Counted from the first letter of the stretch, positions 19,858-28,168 are shown. The stretch is DNA of 33,098 nucleotides from Bacteroidales bacterium UBA6340 (GCA_002440265.1 DJSG01000041.1:4281-37378), one strand, 5' to 3'. Numbers and translations are program-made. Notes: generated from the letters alone by a model not told the origin.

Positions 19858-21045
19858 TTAGTCAATCAGTTTGGTAATCTGACCCGAACCTACGGTACGA
19901 CCACCCTCACGGATAGCGAAACGCAGACCCTCGGAGCATGCTACCGGGTAAATCAACTTAACCTGGATCTCCAAGTTGTCGCCCGGCATTACCATCTCAG
20001 TGCCTTCCGGAAGAGTAATCTCACCTGTAACGTCCATAGTACGGATGTAGAACTGAGGACGATAGTGGTTGTGGAACGGAGTGTGACGTCCACCTTCCTC
20101 TTTCTTCAGGATATAAACCGAAGCCTTGAACTCGCTGTAAGGTTTAACAACACCCGGGTGGGTGATAACCATACCACGGCGAACCTCGTCTTTGTCGATA
20201 CCACGGAGCAACAGACCTACGTTGTCACCAGCCTCACCTTCGTCGAGCAACTTACGGAACATCTCAACGCCGGTCACAACCGATTTCTTACCGTCTGCAC
20301 CGAGACCAATCAACTGAACCTCGTCACCTACTTTAACAACACCCGTCTCAATACGGCCGGTAGCCACAGTACCACGACCGGTGATAGAGAAGACGTCCTC
20401 AACAGGCATCAAGAAAGGTTTGTCAACGGCACGTGTAGGCAATTGGATCCAATTGTCAACAGCGTCCATCAACTCCATAATCTTGTCCTCCCACTCAGGT
20501 ACACCGTTCAATGCACCAAGAGCAGAACCACGGATAACAGGAGTATTGTCGCCATCGAAGTCATAGAAAGAGAGCAACTCACGCATCTCCATCTCAACGA
20601 GGTCAAGCATTTCGGGGTCGTCCACGAGGTCGCACTTGTTCATGAATACAACCAAACGCGGAACGTTCACTTGGCGAGCCAACAGGATGTGCTCACGTGT
20701 CTGAGGCATAGGACCATCAGTAGCAGCCACTACGATGATAGCACCATCCATCTGCGCAGCACCGGTAACCATGTTCTTTACATAGTCAGCGTGCCCCGGG
20801 CAATCAACGTGTGCATAGTGACGAGTAGCGGTTTGATACTCAACGTGAGCGGTATTGATAGTGATACCACGCTCTTTCTCCTCAGGAGCGTTGTCGATAG
20901 AATCGAAAGAACGCATCTCAGAGAGACCTTTCTTAGCCAGCACCATTGTGATGGCAGCGGTCAAAGTAGTTTTACCGTGATCGACGTGACCAATCGTACC
21001 AATGTTCACGTGCGGTTTGGAACGGTCAAATTTTTCTTTTGCCAT
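19858..21045 (-). CDS. tuf: Elongation factor Tu
   Basis: The 395-aa GTPase delivers aminoacyl-tRNA to the ribosome. G1 is GHVDHGKTT (residues 19-27), G3 DCPGHADYV, G4 NKCD and G5 SALGA-like. Domain II (RGTVATGRIETGVVKVGDEV) and domain III are complete, ending GGRTVGSGQITKLID. It follows four tRNA genes in the same direction, an order (Thr-Tyr-Gly-Thr-tuf) also known from E. coli tufB. Confidence 0.99.
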   Translation of the reverse strand: MAKEKFDRSKPHVNIGTIGHVDHGKTTLTAAITMVLAKKGLSEMRSFDSIDNAPEEKERGITINTAHVEYQTATRHYAHVDCPGHADYVKNMVTGAAQMDGAIIVVAATDGPMPQTREHILLARQVNVPRLVVFMNKCDLVDDPEMLDLVEMEMRELLSFYDFDGDNTPVIRGSALGALNGVPEWEDKIMELMDAVDNWIQLPTRAVDKPFLMPVEDVFSITGRGTVATGRIETGVVKVGDEVQLIGLGADGKKSVVTGVEMFRKLLDEGEAGDNVGLLLRGIDKDEVRRGMVITHPGVVKPYSEFKASVYILKKEEGGRHTPFHNHYRPQFYIRTMDVTGEITLPEGTEMVMPGDNLEIQVKLIYPVACSEGLRFAIREGGRTVGSGQITKLID

Positions 21046-21149
21046 AATTCTAGAATTTAGATATTAACGTTAATACTATTTTTTATCTTATCCATTTTAC
21101 AAAGCACAATACTCCCTATACATTGGAAGTATCGTTGCCAGGTATTTGT

Positions 21150-21224
<75 letters not shown>

Positions 21225-21261
21225 ATACGAGGTGCGCGATGTCCTCGTTTTAGCACAAAAA

Positions 21262-21337
21262 TGGAGCGGAAAACGGGACTCAAACCCGCGACCCCCAGCT
21301 TGGAAGGCTAGTGCTCTATCGACTGAGCTATTTCCGC
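21262..21337 (-). tRNA. tRNA-Gly (anticodon TCC)
   Basis: Acceptor GCGGAAA/TTTCCGC, anticodon arm CTAGC-CTTCCAA-GCTGG (one T-G pair) and T loop TTTGAGT are all clear. Discriminator T is followed by an encoded CCA. Confidence 0.95.
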
Positions 21338-21370
21338 AGATGTCCGCTTCCGCGCGTATATATAATAATG

Positions 21371-21453
21371 TGGGTGCGGATGGATTCGAACCACCGAAGT
21401 CGAGAGACAGCAGATTTACAGTCTGCCCCATTTGGCCACTCTGGAACACACCC
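21371..21453 (-). tRNA. tRNA-Tyr (anticodon GTA)
   Basis: This is a class II tRNA with a long variable arm (TGTCTCTCGACTTC region). The acceptor is GGGTGTG/CGCACCC, the anticodon loop CTGTAAA, and the discriminator A. No CCA is encoded. Length 83 nt. Confidence 0.95.
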
Positions 21454-21608
21454 TCGCGTTCGCGTGCAAGGTCGCAAAGGCTGATTGCTGCGCAATCATC
21501 GGGCGACTTGCCGCTCCGCTCTCTGCAAAAAAGGTACGTTTTTGCAGGGTCTTGTACTTGTTAGTCACAAGATAGACTATGGTTACTCTTTCAAAGAACT
21601 CGCTTTTG
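21454..21608. repeat. Hairpins between tRNA-Thr(TGT) and tRNA-Tyr
   Basis: This 155-bp spacer holds no gene. GATTGC-TGC-GCAATC (21483-21497) and CTGCAAAAA-N7-TTTTTGCAG (21523-21547) are perfect stems. The spacer is unusually long inside a tRNA cluster whose other spacers are 33-37 bp. Confidence 0.65.
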
Positions 21609-21681
21609 AGCCTCTAGTCGGACTCGAACCAACGACCGCTGGATTACAAATCTAGTGCTCTACCAACTGAGCTATAGAGGC
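21609..21681 (-). tRNA. tRNA-Thr (anticodon TGT)
   Basis: Acceptor GCCTCTA/TAGAGGC, anticodon arm CTAGA-TTTGTAA-TCCAG and T loop TTCGAGT are clear. Discriminator T; the genome continues CAA, so CCA is added post-transcriptionally. This is the first gene after the cluster promoter. Confidence 0.95.
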
Positions 21682-21723
21682 GTTTGCTTTCCAACTCGCG
21701 TCGTATTTGGCGGAAAAGCGGTG

Positions 21724-21754
21724 CAAAGGTACTGCTTTTTTCGGAACCTGCAAA
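21724..21754 (-). promoter_or_regulatory. Promoter of the tRNA-tuf-rpo cluster
   Basis: On the - strand TTTG (complement of 21751-21754), 19 bp, then TACCTTTG (complement of 21724-21731) is a perfect Bacteroidetes promoter. The start would be near 21717, about 36 nt before tRNA-Thr(TGT). Confidence 0.85.
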
Positions 21755-21859
21755 ATAAATCGCAAAAAAATATGCATTTCGTGTATTTTTATTCGATTTT
21801 CGTCCGATACTGATGGCTTAATCACATACTAATAACATACAGTTATCTCGATAAACAAA

Positions 21860-21902
21860 GCGCAATGCGTAATGCACAATTCACAATGCATAATGCGCAA
21901 TG
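21860..21902. repeat. AATGCRCA-type low-complexity tandem repeat
   Basis: Degenerate 8-10-bp units of the form AATGCGYA/AATGCACA are iterated here; a similar run occurs at 26553-26585. The rest of 21755-22120 is AT-rich at first, then GC-rich, with no gene recognised beyond small hairpins such as CGGC-TAC-GCCG (21935-21945). Confidence 0.6.
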
Positions 21903-22120
21903 ATTGTAAAGACACACAAAAAAAATCAAACGGACGGCTACGCCGCATTATCACTAAATAGCCACCTATTCCTTATTCTACAAAGTAGTACAACTACATC
22001 GAAACTAACGACGCGGGACGCTTCGTCTTCCAAGCAGCCCTTTTGCAAAAAGCGACAAGCGCACAAACAAAGGGGCTGTCCAACAAGTTAAAAAGAATGC
22101 CGGTTCTTCAGAAAAAGACC

Positions 22121-22153
22121 GCTTTTGACGACGCGAGCCGCGTCGTCAAAAGC
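22121..22153. repeat. 15-bp perfect hairpin containing the dispersed GACGACGCGAGCCG motif
   Basis: Bases 22121-22135 (GCTTTTGACGACGCG) and 22139-22153 are exact reverse complements around a 3-nt AGC loop. The core 22127-22144 is identical to 7871-7888. Without a T-tract it is not a clear terminator. Confidence 0.75.
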
Positions 22154-22188
22154 AAAGCCGCCTCGTCCCCCAGCACTAAATGCACAAA

Positions 22189-22225
22189 AAGGAGGCTGCC
22201 TACACTTTTGTCAGACAGCCTCTTT
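22189..22225 (-). terminator. Terminator of the lipoprotein transcript (family copy B)
   Basis: The arm at 22189-22201 (core GAGGCTG) pairs with 22213-22225 (core CAGCCTC) with one mismatch. On the - strand it is followed by CCTTTTTGTG, 42 nt after the stop of the lipoprotein gene. The loop side TTGTCAGACAG matches the family consensus with one change. Confidence 0.8.
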
Positions 22226-22266
22226 GTATTGCGCACGAAAGCCGAGCGCAAAAGATGCCTAATGAA

Positions 22267-23019
22267 TTAAAGGAATAAAGGCATCCCTTTCTTCGCCGGT
22301 TTCAGTGCAGGAGCGTTGGCTTTATGCTCATATGGTTGGTACTCAATGACCAAATTGCCATCCTCCAGCATATATACGAGCACAATCATTGTCGCATCTT
22401 CAGGTGCCGAAGCATTGATGAAATAGATAGTTGACTGGTCTTGGCTCGTACCGGCTCCCATATATCTTTCATAGAGGAAATTTCCCCACTCAGCAACTTC
22501 TTCTTTTGTTGTAACGGGTATCATCAAAGCACTGGCAATCAACTTATCTGTCTTAAACACATAAGACTCTATAATATTCTTCTCTTTGTCCTGCAGGTAG
22601 TAAAGAGAATTTTCACTCGTTTGGTAGGGTTCGCCTTTCTTTGCTTTCAAGTCAGCAGCCGTGCAGTTCCAATCCCACAGAGGTTCGGTAGCCATTGTGT
22701 ATCTGGGAGTCACTTTAACGGTATAAGTCGCCTTTTTGTCACCTGCAGTAGCAGTAATCACAGCCTCACCAATATGGTTGCAGAACAAAGAGTCGCCCTT
22801 GATGACAGCCACCCATTCGTCGCTACTCTCATACGTAACAGTTGCATCTGCAGGAGCACCGGTTACAGTCAGTGCCACAGCATCAGCATAGTGAAGTTCG
22901 CCCTCAATAGGAGTAATAGCCATATCCGGTTCTGTCGGAGTCTTGTCGCAACTATTCATAGCGACAACGGTTGCGATGCTGATTGCGCCCAGCATCAGAG
23001 CGTTTGTGAATTTCTTCAT
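22267..23019 (-). CDS. Putative lipoprotein with bacterial Ig-like domain
   Basis: The 250-aa product has a lipoprotein signal (MKKFTNALMLGAISIATVVAMNSC), with the lipid-bearing cysteine at residue 24. Residues about 35-105 resemble a BIG2 Ig-like domain (VTYESSDEWVAVIKGDSLFCNHIGEAVITATAGDKKATYTVKV). The rest (about 110-250) is an unrecognised alpha/beta domain, including SLYYLQDKEKNIIESYVFKTD and ATMIVLVYMLEDGNLVIEYQPY. It probably sits on the outer membrane; its function is unknown. It starts 31 bp after the Dabb gene stop and is probably co-transcribed with it. Confidence 0.8.
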   Translation of the reverse strand: MKKFTNALMLGAISIATVVAMNSCDKTPTEPDMAITPIEGELHYADAVALTVTGAPADATVTYESSDEWVAVIKGDSLFCNHIGEAVITATAGDKKATYTVKVTPRYTMATEPLWDWNCTAADLKAKKGEPYQTSENSLYYLQDKEKNIIESYVFKTDKLIASALMIPVTTKEEVAEWGNFLYERYMGAGTSQDQSTIYFINASAPEDATMIVLVYMLEDGNLVIEYQPYEHKANAPALKPAKKGMPLFL

Positions 23020-23050
23020 ACGTTTGTTTTTATAAGGTTAATTACTTTGT

Positions 23051-23359
23051 TTAGTCCATTTCGTAGTCCACGGCGGCACGGGCGGAGCGGCACTTGGCGA
23101 TATAGCCTGCCACCTTGAGGTGCTCGGGGTGGTTCTGGTAGGTGTCCACATCTTCCCATGTGCGGAACTCGCAGATGAGACAGATGTCGTAGTCGGTCTT
23201 CTTGGCATTGGGTATGTTGATACCCACCTCCTCGCTGACCAACACATCTATCTTGTCGCGCAAGGACAGGAGTCCGTCTTTGATGATTCGGGCATTCTCC
23301 AACTTGGTATGCCCCTCCGCCTCATCCAAAAGGCGGAAGAAAACGATATGCTTAATCAT
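23051..23359 (-). CDS. Dabb-family (stress-responsive alpha-beta barrel) protein
   Basis: The 102-aa product opens MIKHIVFFRLLDEAEG, and its central part reads YDICLICEFRTWEDVDTYQNHPEHLKVAGYI. The IKHIVFF start, the YDI..IC.F and the HPEHLKV pattern are typical of the Dabb domain, a ferredoxin-like dimeric barrel of unknown or varied function. It is cytoplasmic, with no signal. Its neighbours give no pathway clue. Confidence 0.85.
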   Translation of the reverse strand: MIKHIVFFRLLDEAEGHTKLENARIIKDGLLSLRDKIDVLVSEEVGINIPNAKKTDYDICLICEFRTWEDVDTYQNHPEHLKVAGYIAKCRSARAAVDYEMD

Positions 23360-23567
23360 TTTATTTTTAAGTAATAGTTAATAATTAATAGTTAATGTGC
23401 ATCGTATGGCATGTGCTTGTAACGACGCGAGCCGGTAAGGAGTTCTATTCAGCCCGCAGGGCTTCGTTGTCGATAGGAGCACCTCATTTCGCCCACGGGC
23501 TTACGGGGACCCCGCAGGCACTCAATGTGCTACGCACATCTGCCTTACGCTTCACGTCTCCCAAACA
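23360..23567. other. Intergenic tract with TTAATA repeats and mini-hairpins
   Basis: No gene is recognised in this 208-bp gap. It holds a TTAATA-type repeat (23371-23397), the dispersed motif ACGACGCGAGCCG (23422-23434), and two perfect triloop hairpins: AGCCC-GCA-GGGCT (23451-23463) and ATGTGC-TAC-GCACAT (23525-23539). No consensus promoter for the Dabb gene was found. Confidence 0.6.
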
Positions 23568-25586
23568 TTACCAAATAGATACACGGTTGGCAGGAGCGAC
23601 ATAGAGGGGCGAAGCCTCGGTGACGTGCCATGCGTCGTACCATGCGTTGATGTGCGGGAGTGCACCATTCACACGCCAGCGACCGAGTGAGTGCGGGTCG
23701 GACTTGGTGCGCTGGAGTATCTCCTCGGGGCGGATATTGCCTGCCCACACATTGGCATACGCGAGGAAGAAACGCTGCTCGGGCGTGAAGCCGTCAATCG
23801 TCTTCAGACGCTCGCTCTCGGGCTTCGCCATTTCGTTCTCCATGAATGCCTGGAACGACACTTGCAGTCCGCCATGGTCGGCGATGTTCTCACCCAGCGT
23901 GAAGGCACCGTTGGCGTGTACGCCCGGGGCAACCTCGATACTGTTAAAGAACTCCTCCATAACCTTGGTGCGCGCGTCGAAGCGTGCTTTGTCCTCTGCC
24001 GTCCACCAGTTGTTGAGGTTGCCGTCCTTGTCGAACTGGCAGCCTTGGTCGTCGAAGCCGTGGGTCATCTCATGCCCGATGACTACGCCGATGGCACCGT
24101 AGTTGAAGGCATCGTCAGCCGCCATGTCGAAGAACGGATATTGCAGGATACCCGCGGGGAAACAAATCTCGTTGCTGGACGGGTTGTAGTAGGCGTTGAC
24201 CGTTTGGGGAGTCATATACCACTTCGTCTTGTCCACGGGCTTGCCGAGGAAACTGAGGCTGTAGTCCTGCTCGAATTTCGATGCGCGTTGGAGGTTGGCG
24301 TAGTAGGTGATGTTGGGGTCGATGTCGAGTGCGGTATAGTCGCGCCACGTGTCGGGGTAGCCAATTTTGATGGTGAAGGCATTGAGTTTCTCCAGAGCCT
24401 TCTCCTTGGTCTCGTCGGACATCCATTCGAGTGCCTCGATACGCTCGCCGAGGGCGTGCTGGAGGTTCTTGACGAGGGCAAGCATACGCTCTTTGTTCTC
24501 CTCGGGGAAGTACTTCTGCACGTACATCTGTCCGACCGCCTCGCCGAGGGTACCGTTGACGATACCTACGGCACGTTTCCACAACGGGCTCTGTTCCTGA
24601 CGGCCGCTCAGAATGCGCCCGTAGAAGTCGAATGACGCCGTGTAAATCTCGTCGGTGAGGTAGGACGCGCAACCGTCAATGGCTTGCCATGTGAAGAGGG
24701 TCTTCATGTCCTCCAGCGGTTCGTCTGCCAGCATCTTGCCCGCTTCCTGCAAGTGGCGTATCTGCCCTACAGACAGGCTGTCTGGGCTGATGTTCATGCC
24801 CGCAAAATAGACTTTCCAGTCCACTTGCGGCACGAGGTTCTGCAGGTCGGCAACGGACATCTTGTTGTAATTGGCAACAGGGTCGCGCAGTTCCACATTG
24901 TTGAGGGCGGCAGTAGCGAGGCGCGTCTCGAGGCGGAGCACAGTCTGCGCACGCTCGGCGGCGTTGTCAATGCCGAAGAGGTTGAACATCTTCTCTATAT
25001 ATTTAAGGTATTCGGCACGAATCATCTGCGTGTGTTCGTCCTGGTCGAGGTAGTACTCCTTCTCACCGAGGGCAAAACCTGCCTGGTATTCGTTGAGGAT
25101 ATTCATGGTAGAGTTCATGGCATCGGCATCCACATACATTGCCCAAATGCCATACTCCATTGCCTTGCCGAGTACCTCTGACCATTGGTCGGGGCTTGTG
25201 ACGGCAGCAATCTCGTCCAGCGTGGGTTGGATAGCCGCAGTGCCTTCGGTGTTACGGCGCGCGGTGTCCATAGCGAGGTTGTAGATGTCGCCAATCTTCT
25301 GCGCGATAGAGCCTTGCGGGTGTTTCTCCTTCGCGATGTCGGTGATGAGCCCGTTCACCTGCTCGAGGTTGTTGAGTGCCAACTTGTCGAAACTGCCAAA
25401 GCGGCTGTACTCCGCGGGCAGCGGGTTCTCCTTCATCCAGCCGCCGCACGCGAACTGATAGAAATCGTTTTGCGGCACCGCAGCGGTGTCCAAGTTACTC
25501 AACGGGATGCCCGTTGTCTGCTGTTGTTTCGTGCACGCTGTAAGAGCCATAAGCGATACAATTGATACTAAAAGCGGTTTGTTCAT
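23568..25586 (-). CDS. M13-family metallopeptidase (neprilysin/PepO-like lipoprotein)
   Basis: The product has 672 residues from ATG 25586, which gives a lipoprotein signal (MNKPLLVSIVSLMALTAC). The frame is open 50 codons further upstream, but that part runs through the promoter and is rejected. The zinc site is HEMTH (505-509), with the third ligand Glu566 in GENIADHGG. The substrate-binding NAYYNPSSNEICFPAGIL precedes it, and the usual C-terminal tryptophan ends the chain (NRVSIW). The N-terminal domain starts with the classic DFYQFACGGWMKENPLP. M13 enzymes cut short peptides; in Bacteroidales they are envelope-bound and may degrade imported or host peptides. The gene has its own promoter and is divergent from rpmH. 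Confidence 0.95.
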   Translation of the reverse strand: MNKPLLVSIVSLMALTACTKQQQTTGIPLSNLDTAAVPQNDFYQFACGGWMKENPLPAEYSRFGSFDKLALNNLEQVNGLITDIAKEKHPQGSIAQKIGDIYNLAMDTARRNTEGTAAIQPTLDEIAAVTSPDQWSEVLGKAMEYGIWAMYVDADAMNSTMNILNEYQAGFALGEKEYYLDQDEHTQMIRAEYLKYIEKMFNLFGIDNAAERAQTVLRLETRLATAALNNVELRDPVANYNKMSVADLQNLVPQVDWKVYFAGMNISPDSLSVGQIRHLQEAGKMLADEPLEDMKTLFTWQAIDGCASYLTDEIYTASFDFYGRILSGRQEQSPLWKRAVGIVNGTLGEAVGQMYVQKYFPEENKERMLALVKNLQHALGERIEALEWMSDETKEKALEKLNAFTIKIGYPDTWRDYTALDIDPNITYYANLQRASKFEQDYSLSFLGKPVDKTKWYMTPQTVNAYYNPSSNEICFPAGILQYPFFDMAADDAFNYGAIGVVIGHEMTHGFDDQGCQFDKDGNLNNWWTAEDKARFDARTKVMEEFFNSIEVAPGVHANGAFTLGENIADHGGLQVSFQAFMENEMAKPESERLKTIDGFTPEQRFFLAYANVWAGNIRPEEILQRTKSDPHSLGRWRVNGALPHINAWYDAWHVTEASPLYVAPANRVSIW

Positions 25587-25621
25587 ATATTTGGTATTTA
25601 GTTCTATTCGTATTGAACGCG

Positions 25622-25653
25622 CAAAGGTACTGTTTTTTTCAGACCCGCACAAG
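25622..25653 (-). promoter_or_regulatory. Promoter of the M13 peptidase gene
   Basis: On the - strand CTTG (complement of 25650-25653), 20 bp, then TACCTTTG (complement of 25622-25629). The start would be near 25615, 29 nt before the ATG, which supports the chosen start. Confidence 0.75.
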
Positions 25654-25775
25654 TTCCCATCGCTTTTTCCCGCTTGTGTACCAAATTTGCAGGGATACGG
25701 AAAGGAGTGCCGCATATAACAATTCCTCCACACCACTTCGGTAATGTAAAAAAAGATACGTTTTACACAAATAAT

Positions 25776-25806
25776 TTTGCAGAGTCAAAAAAAAGGCGTA
25801 CCTTTG
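25776..25806 (+). promoter_or_regulatory. Promoter of rpmH-rbfA
   Basis: TTTG (25776-25779), 19 bp, TACCTTTG (25799-25806): a perfect match. It leaves a leader of about 125 nt before rpmH, in which GAGCC...GGCT could pair. Otherwise 25807-25937 shows no feature. Confidence 0.82.
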
Positions 25807-25937
25807 CACGCTTTTTCGGCAACAAAATCAAAAGAGCCTGTCAGAAATGGCTATGCAACAGATATTGAGCCGCCTAAGGAGCGCAGACTGATAATTATAA
25901 ACTCGCCCACTATGACGGGGCATAAAGGAATAAGGCA

Positions 25938-26096
25938 ATGAAAAGAACGTTTCAACCATCGCAACGCAAAAGACGTAACAAACATGGTTTCCTGCAGAGA
26001 ATGGCAACCGCCAACGGTCGCCGTGTGTTGGCTGCCCGCCGTGCCAAGGGTCGCAAGAAACTGACTGTGGCAGACGAAGGGCGTCACAAGTATTAA
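25938..26096 (+). CDS. rpmH: Ribosomal protein bL34
   Basis: The 52-aa product begins MKRTFQPSQRKRRNKHGFLQ and continues RMATANGRRVLAARRAKGRK, the unmistakable L34 signature (TFQPS, HGF..RM.T..GR.VL..RR.KGR). It is a large-subunit protein. It carries a short C-terminal extension (KLTVADEGRHKY) beyond the ~44-46 aa of E. coli-type L34. The gene is easy to miss because it is under 60 codons. Here it leads an operon with rbfA instead of sitting beside rnpA or dnaA. Confidence 0.97.
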   Translation: MKRTFQPSQRKRRNKHGFLQRMATANGRRVLAARRAKGRKKLTVADEGRHKY

Positions 26097-26116
26097 TCCG
26101 CACGGATGACCAACCG

Positions 26117-26172
26117 CTTGGAGGAGTAGGCTCCAAGAATGCTGCAGGGAAAAGAGTGGGAACTCCTTTCCC
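26117..26172 (+). promoter_or_regulatory. Two hairpins between rpmH and rbfA
   Basis: CTTGGAG-N7-CTCCAAG (26117-26137) is perfect. GGGAAA-A-GAGT-GGGA-ACTC-C-TTTCCC (26147-26172) has one mismatch and is followed by TTGTTG. Together they could attenuate transcription so that rpmH is made in excess over rbfA. They could also simply be processing sites. Confidence 0.55.
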
Positions 26173-26222
26173 TTGTTGCGATAAACAATGACTGACAATA
26201 ATCATCAACAAGCATCACAGCA

Positions 26223-26561
26223 ATGGAATCAACGCGATTAGAGAAGATAGAACGGCTCATTCAAAAGGACTTGAGCACATTGTTCCTGCGCTATGCGCGC
26301 GAACTGCGCGGCACTCTTATTTCGGTAAGCGAGGTGCGTATCTCGCCCGATTTGAGTATTGCTCACGTGTATCTGAGCATTTTTCCGCAGGACAAAGAAG
26401 CCTCCACTATGGAGCAAATACAGACAGACACGGGCAAGATACGCGGCGAGATGGGCAGTATGGAGCGTCATCAGTTGCGTATTATCCCTGAATTGCATTT
26501 TCATCTTGACGAAACCATTGACAAGATGGAGCGGATAGACCAACTACTACACAATGCGTAA
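26223..26561 (+). CDS. rbfA: 30S ribosome-binding factor RbfA
   Basis: The 112-aa KH-fold protein starts MESTRLEKIERLIQKDLSTLF. It has the family pattern VSEVRISPDLSIAHVYLSIFP and the C-terminal RIIPELHFHLDETIDKMERIDQLL. RbfA binds the 16S rRNA 5' end during late 30S maturation and cold adaptation. It is co-directional with rpmH upstream and the LolC/E-type permease downstream, a pairing I recall as common in Bacteroidetes. Confidence 0.95.
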   Translation: MESTRLEKIERLIQKDLSTLFLRYARELRGTLISVSEVRISPDLSIAHVYLSIFPQDKEASTMEQIQTDTGKIRGEMGSMERHQLRIIPELHFHLDETIDKMERIDQLLHNA

Positions 26562-26599
26562 TGCACAATGCGCAATGCGCAATGTAATGAGAGATTAGT

Positions 26600-27841
26600 T
26601 TGCTGAGGGTAGAATATAGGATTGCGTGGCGTTACCTCTTCTCGAAGAAGGGGCATAATGCCATCAACATTGTGTCGGGCGTGAGTGCTGCCGCAGTGGC
26701 GGTGGTCACGGCTGCTATGGTGTGCGTGATGAGTGTGATGAACGGATTCGGCACAATGGTGGAGCAACTCTTTTCGCAGTTCGACCCCGACATACGGATA
26801 GAAGCAGTTTCAGGCAAATCGTTCCGTCTAAGCAAAGAGACAGAAGACGCATTGACACAACTGCCTTCGGTAGCCATGCTCAGCCGCAGCATAGAAGAGA
26901 CGGCATTGATTTATTACGATGACAAACAGATGCCCGTACAACTGCGTGGCGTGGACACGGCTTTCGCGCAACTGACGCACATTGACAATATCATTACAGA
27001 CGGGAAGTATATGGTGTTTGACGGCGCGTTTGAGCGAGCAGTATTGGGACAAGGATTGGCATGGCAACTCGGCATAAATGCGCATTTCGTGCAAGCCATG
27101 CACGTGTATGCCCCCAAACGGACAGGGCGAGTGAATATGTTGCGCCCCGACGAGAGTTTCAATCACGAGACATGCTTCATTGCCGGCACTTTTGCCGTGC
27201 AACAGACACAATACGACGATGCTCTGATGATAGTGTCTATCGAACTGGCACGCCGCTTGTTAGACTTCGGTGATGATGAGGTATCGGCACTATTGGTACA
27301 GACAAAAGACGGCGTGTCCGTACGCCAAGCCAAGCGGGAGTTGCAGCACGTGTTAGGCAGCCGCTACCGGATACTCGACCGCTACGAACAACAGGCGGAC
27401 TTCTTCCGTATCCTCCGTATTGAAAAATTACTGACGGGATTGCTGCTGGCATTTATCCTGCTGATAGCCACCTTTAATATCATTGGCGCACTATCCATGC
27501 TTATCATTGACAAGCAGCGTGATATAAAGATACTATCGGATTTGGGAGCCGATGGCAAGATGATACGCCGTATCTTCCTGTACGAGGGTTGGTTCATCTC
27601 GGCTTTGGGGGCAGCAGCCGGCTTGGTAACAGGGTTGGTGATTTGCCTGATACAAGAACATTTCGGTATTCTCAAGTTGGGTTCAGGAACAGAGTATGTG
27701 GTCTCCGCCTACCCTGTTGCCGTGCAGGGTGCTGACATACTGATTATCGCGGCGGTAGTATTGGCATTAGGAGCGGTTGCAGCATATATCCCCACCTTGG
27801 GTATGATAGCAAAGACGACGAACAAGGACTTGCAGGAATGA
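26600..27841 (+). CDS. LolC/LolE-type ABC transporter permease (FtsX-like)
   Basis: The product has 413 residues. The N-terminus EYRIAWRYLFSKKGHNAINIVSGVS is the typical start of this family. TM1 lies at about 22-45, then comes a periplasmic MacB-like domain (about 50-260). Three C-terminal membrane helices (about 275-300, 327-352, 375-400) follow. Lol permeases release lipoproteins from the inner membrane, but FtsX-like members also serve other roles and no ATPase gene is adjacent. An in-frame stop at 26588-26590 precedes the first usable codon, TTG at 26600, with no ATG or GTG in between, so a TTG start is likely. Confidence 0.88.
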   Translation: MLRVEYRIAWRYLFSKKGHNAINIVSGVSAAAVAVVTAAMVCVMSVMNGFGTMVEQLFSQFDPDIRIEAVSGKSFRLSKETEDALTQLPSVAMLSRSIEETALIYYDDKQMPVQLRGVDTAFAQLTHIDNIITDGKYMVFDGAFERAVLGQGLAWQLGINAHFVQAMHVYAPKRTGRVNMLRPDESFNHETCFIAGTFAVQQTQYDDALMIVSIELARRLLDFGDDEVSALLVQTKDGVSVRQAKRELQHVLGSRYRILDRYEQQADFFRILRIEKLLTGLLLAFILLIATFNIIGALSMLIIDKQRDIKILSDLGADGKMIRRIFLYEGWFISALGAAAGLVTGLVICLIQEHFGILKLGSGTEYVVSAYPVAVQGADILIIAAVVLALGAVAAYIPTLGMIAKTTNKDLQE

Positions 27842-27890
27842 GATAAAAACGAAGCCTTTGCAATCACAGACAACGAAGTAAGTATAAAAG

Positions 27891-27928
27891 AAAGAGACTA
27901 CCCATACTTGTCAGGCAGCCTCTTTTTT
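27891..27928. terminator. Bidirectional terminator between the permease gene and rpsU (family copy C)
   Basis: AAAGAG-ACTACC (27891-27902) pairs with GGCAGCCTCTTT (27914-27925) with two mismatches. TTTTTT (27923-27928) follows on the + strand, and CTCTTTCTTTT on the - strand. The loop side TTGTCAGGCAG is the family hallmark. It ends the + strand permease transcript and probably the - strand rpsU transcript. Confidence 0.82.
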
Positions 27929-27937
27929 CGATAATTC

Positions 27938-27960
27938 CTATGCTACTGCGCGTAGCATAG
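27938..27960. repeat. 9-bp perfect hairpin downstream of rpsU
   Basis: CTATGCTAC (27938-27946) pairs with GTAGCATAG (27952-27960) around TGCGC. It starts 8 nt before the rpsU stop codon on the + coordinate side and may be a 3' structure of the rpsU mRNA. Confidence 0.65.
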
Positions 27961-27967
27961 AAGAGAA

Positions 27968-28162
27968 TTACATATCGTCGTGAGCATGCATTTGCTGAAC
28001 GTAGATAGCGTGCATCATACGCTCGCGCTTGATTTCAGACGGTTTCTCGAATTGCTGACGGCGGCGAAGTTCTTTCACGACACCCGTCTTATCGAATTTG
28101 CGTTTGAATTTCTTAATCGCGCGCTCGATGTTCTCTCCTTCTTTTACCGGTACGATAATCAT
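27968..28162 (-). CDS. rpsU: Ribosomal protein bS21
   Basis: The 64-aa product opens MIIVPVKEGENIERAIKKFKRK, with the bS21 signature (IIVPVKEGENIERALKKFKRK..KTG) and the tail EIKRERMMHAIYVQQMHAHDDM. It sits near the 30S platform and, in Bacteroidetes, helps to hide the 16S anti-Shine-Dalgarno. The ATG at 28162 was chosen because a perfect SD lies at the right spacing. A GTG three codons upstream overlaps the SD and is rejected. The 5' leader up to tRNA-Leu contains CAGGC-ATTCG-GCCTG and other small stems, but no consensus promoter of its own. Confidence 0.96.
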   Translation of the reverse strand: MIIVPVKEGENIERAIKKFKRKFDKTGVVKELRRRQQFEKPSEIKRERMMHAIYVQQMHAHDDM

Positions 28163-28168
28163 TGCATA

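Noticed and set aside
21060..21149. Extra promoter before tuf
   Set aside because: No TAnnTTTG on the - strand; the only notable item is the small palindrome ATTAACGTTAAT.
25587..25736. N-terminal extension of the M13 peptidase
   Set aside because: The extension would be encoded across the promoter at 25622-25653, and the internal ATG at 25586 gives a proper lipoprotein signal.
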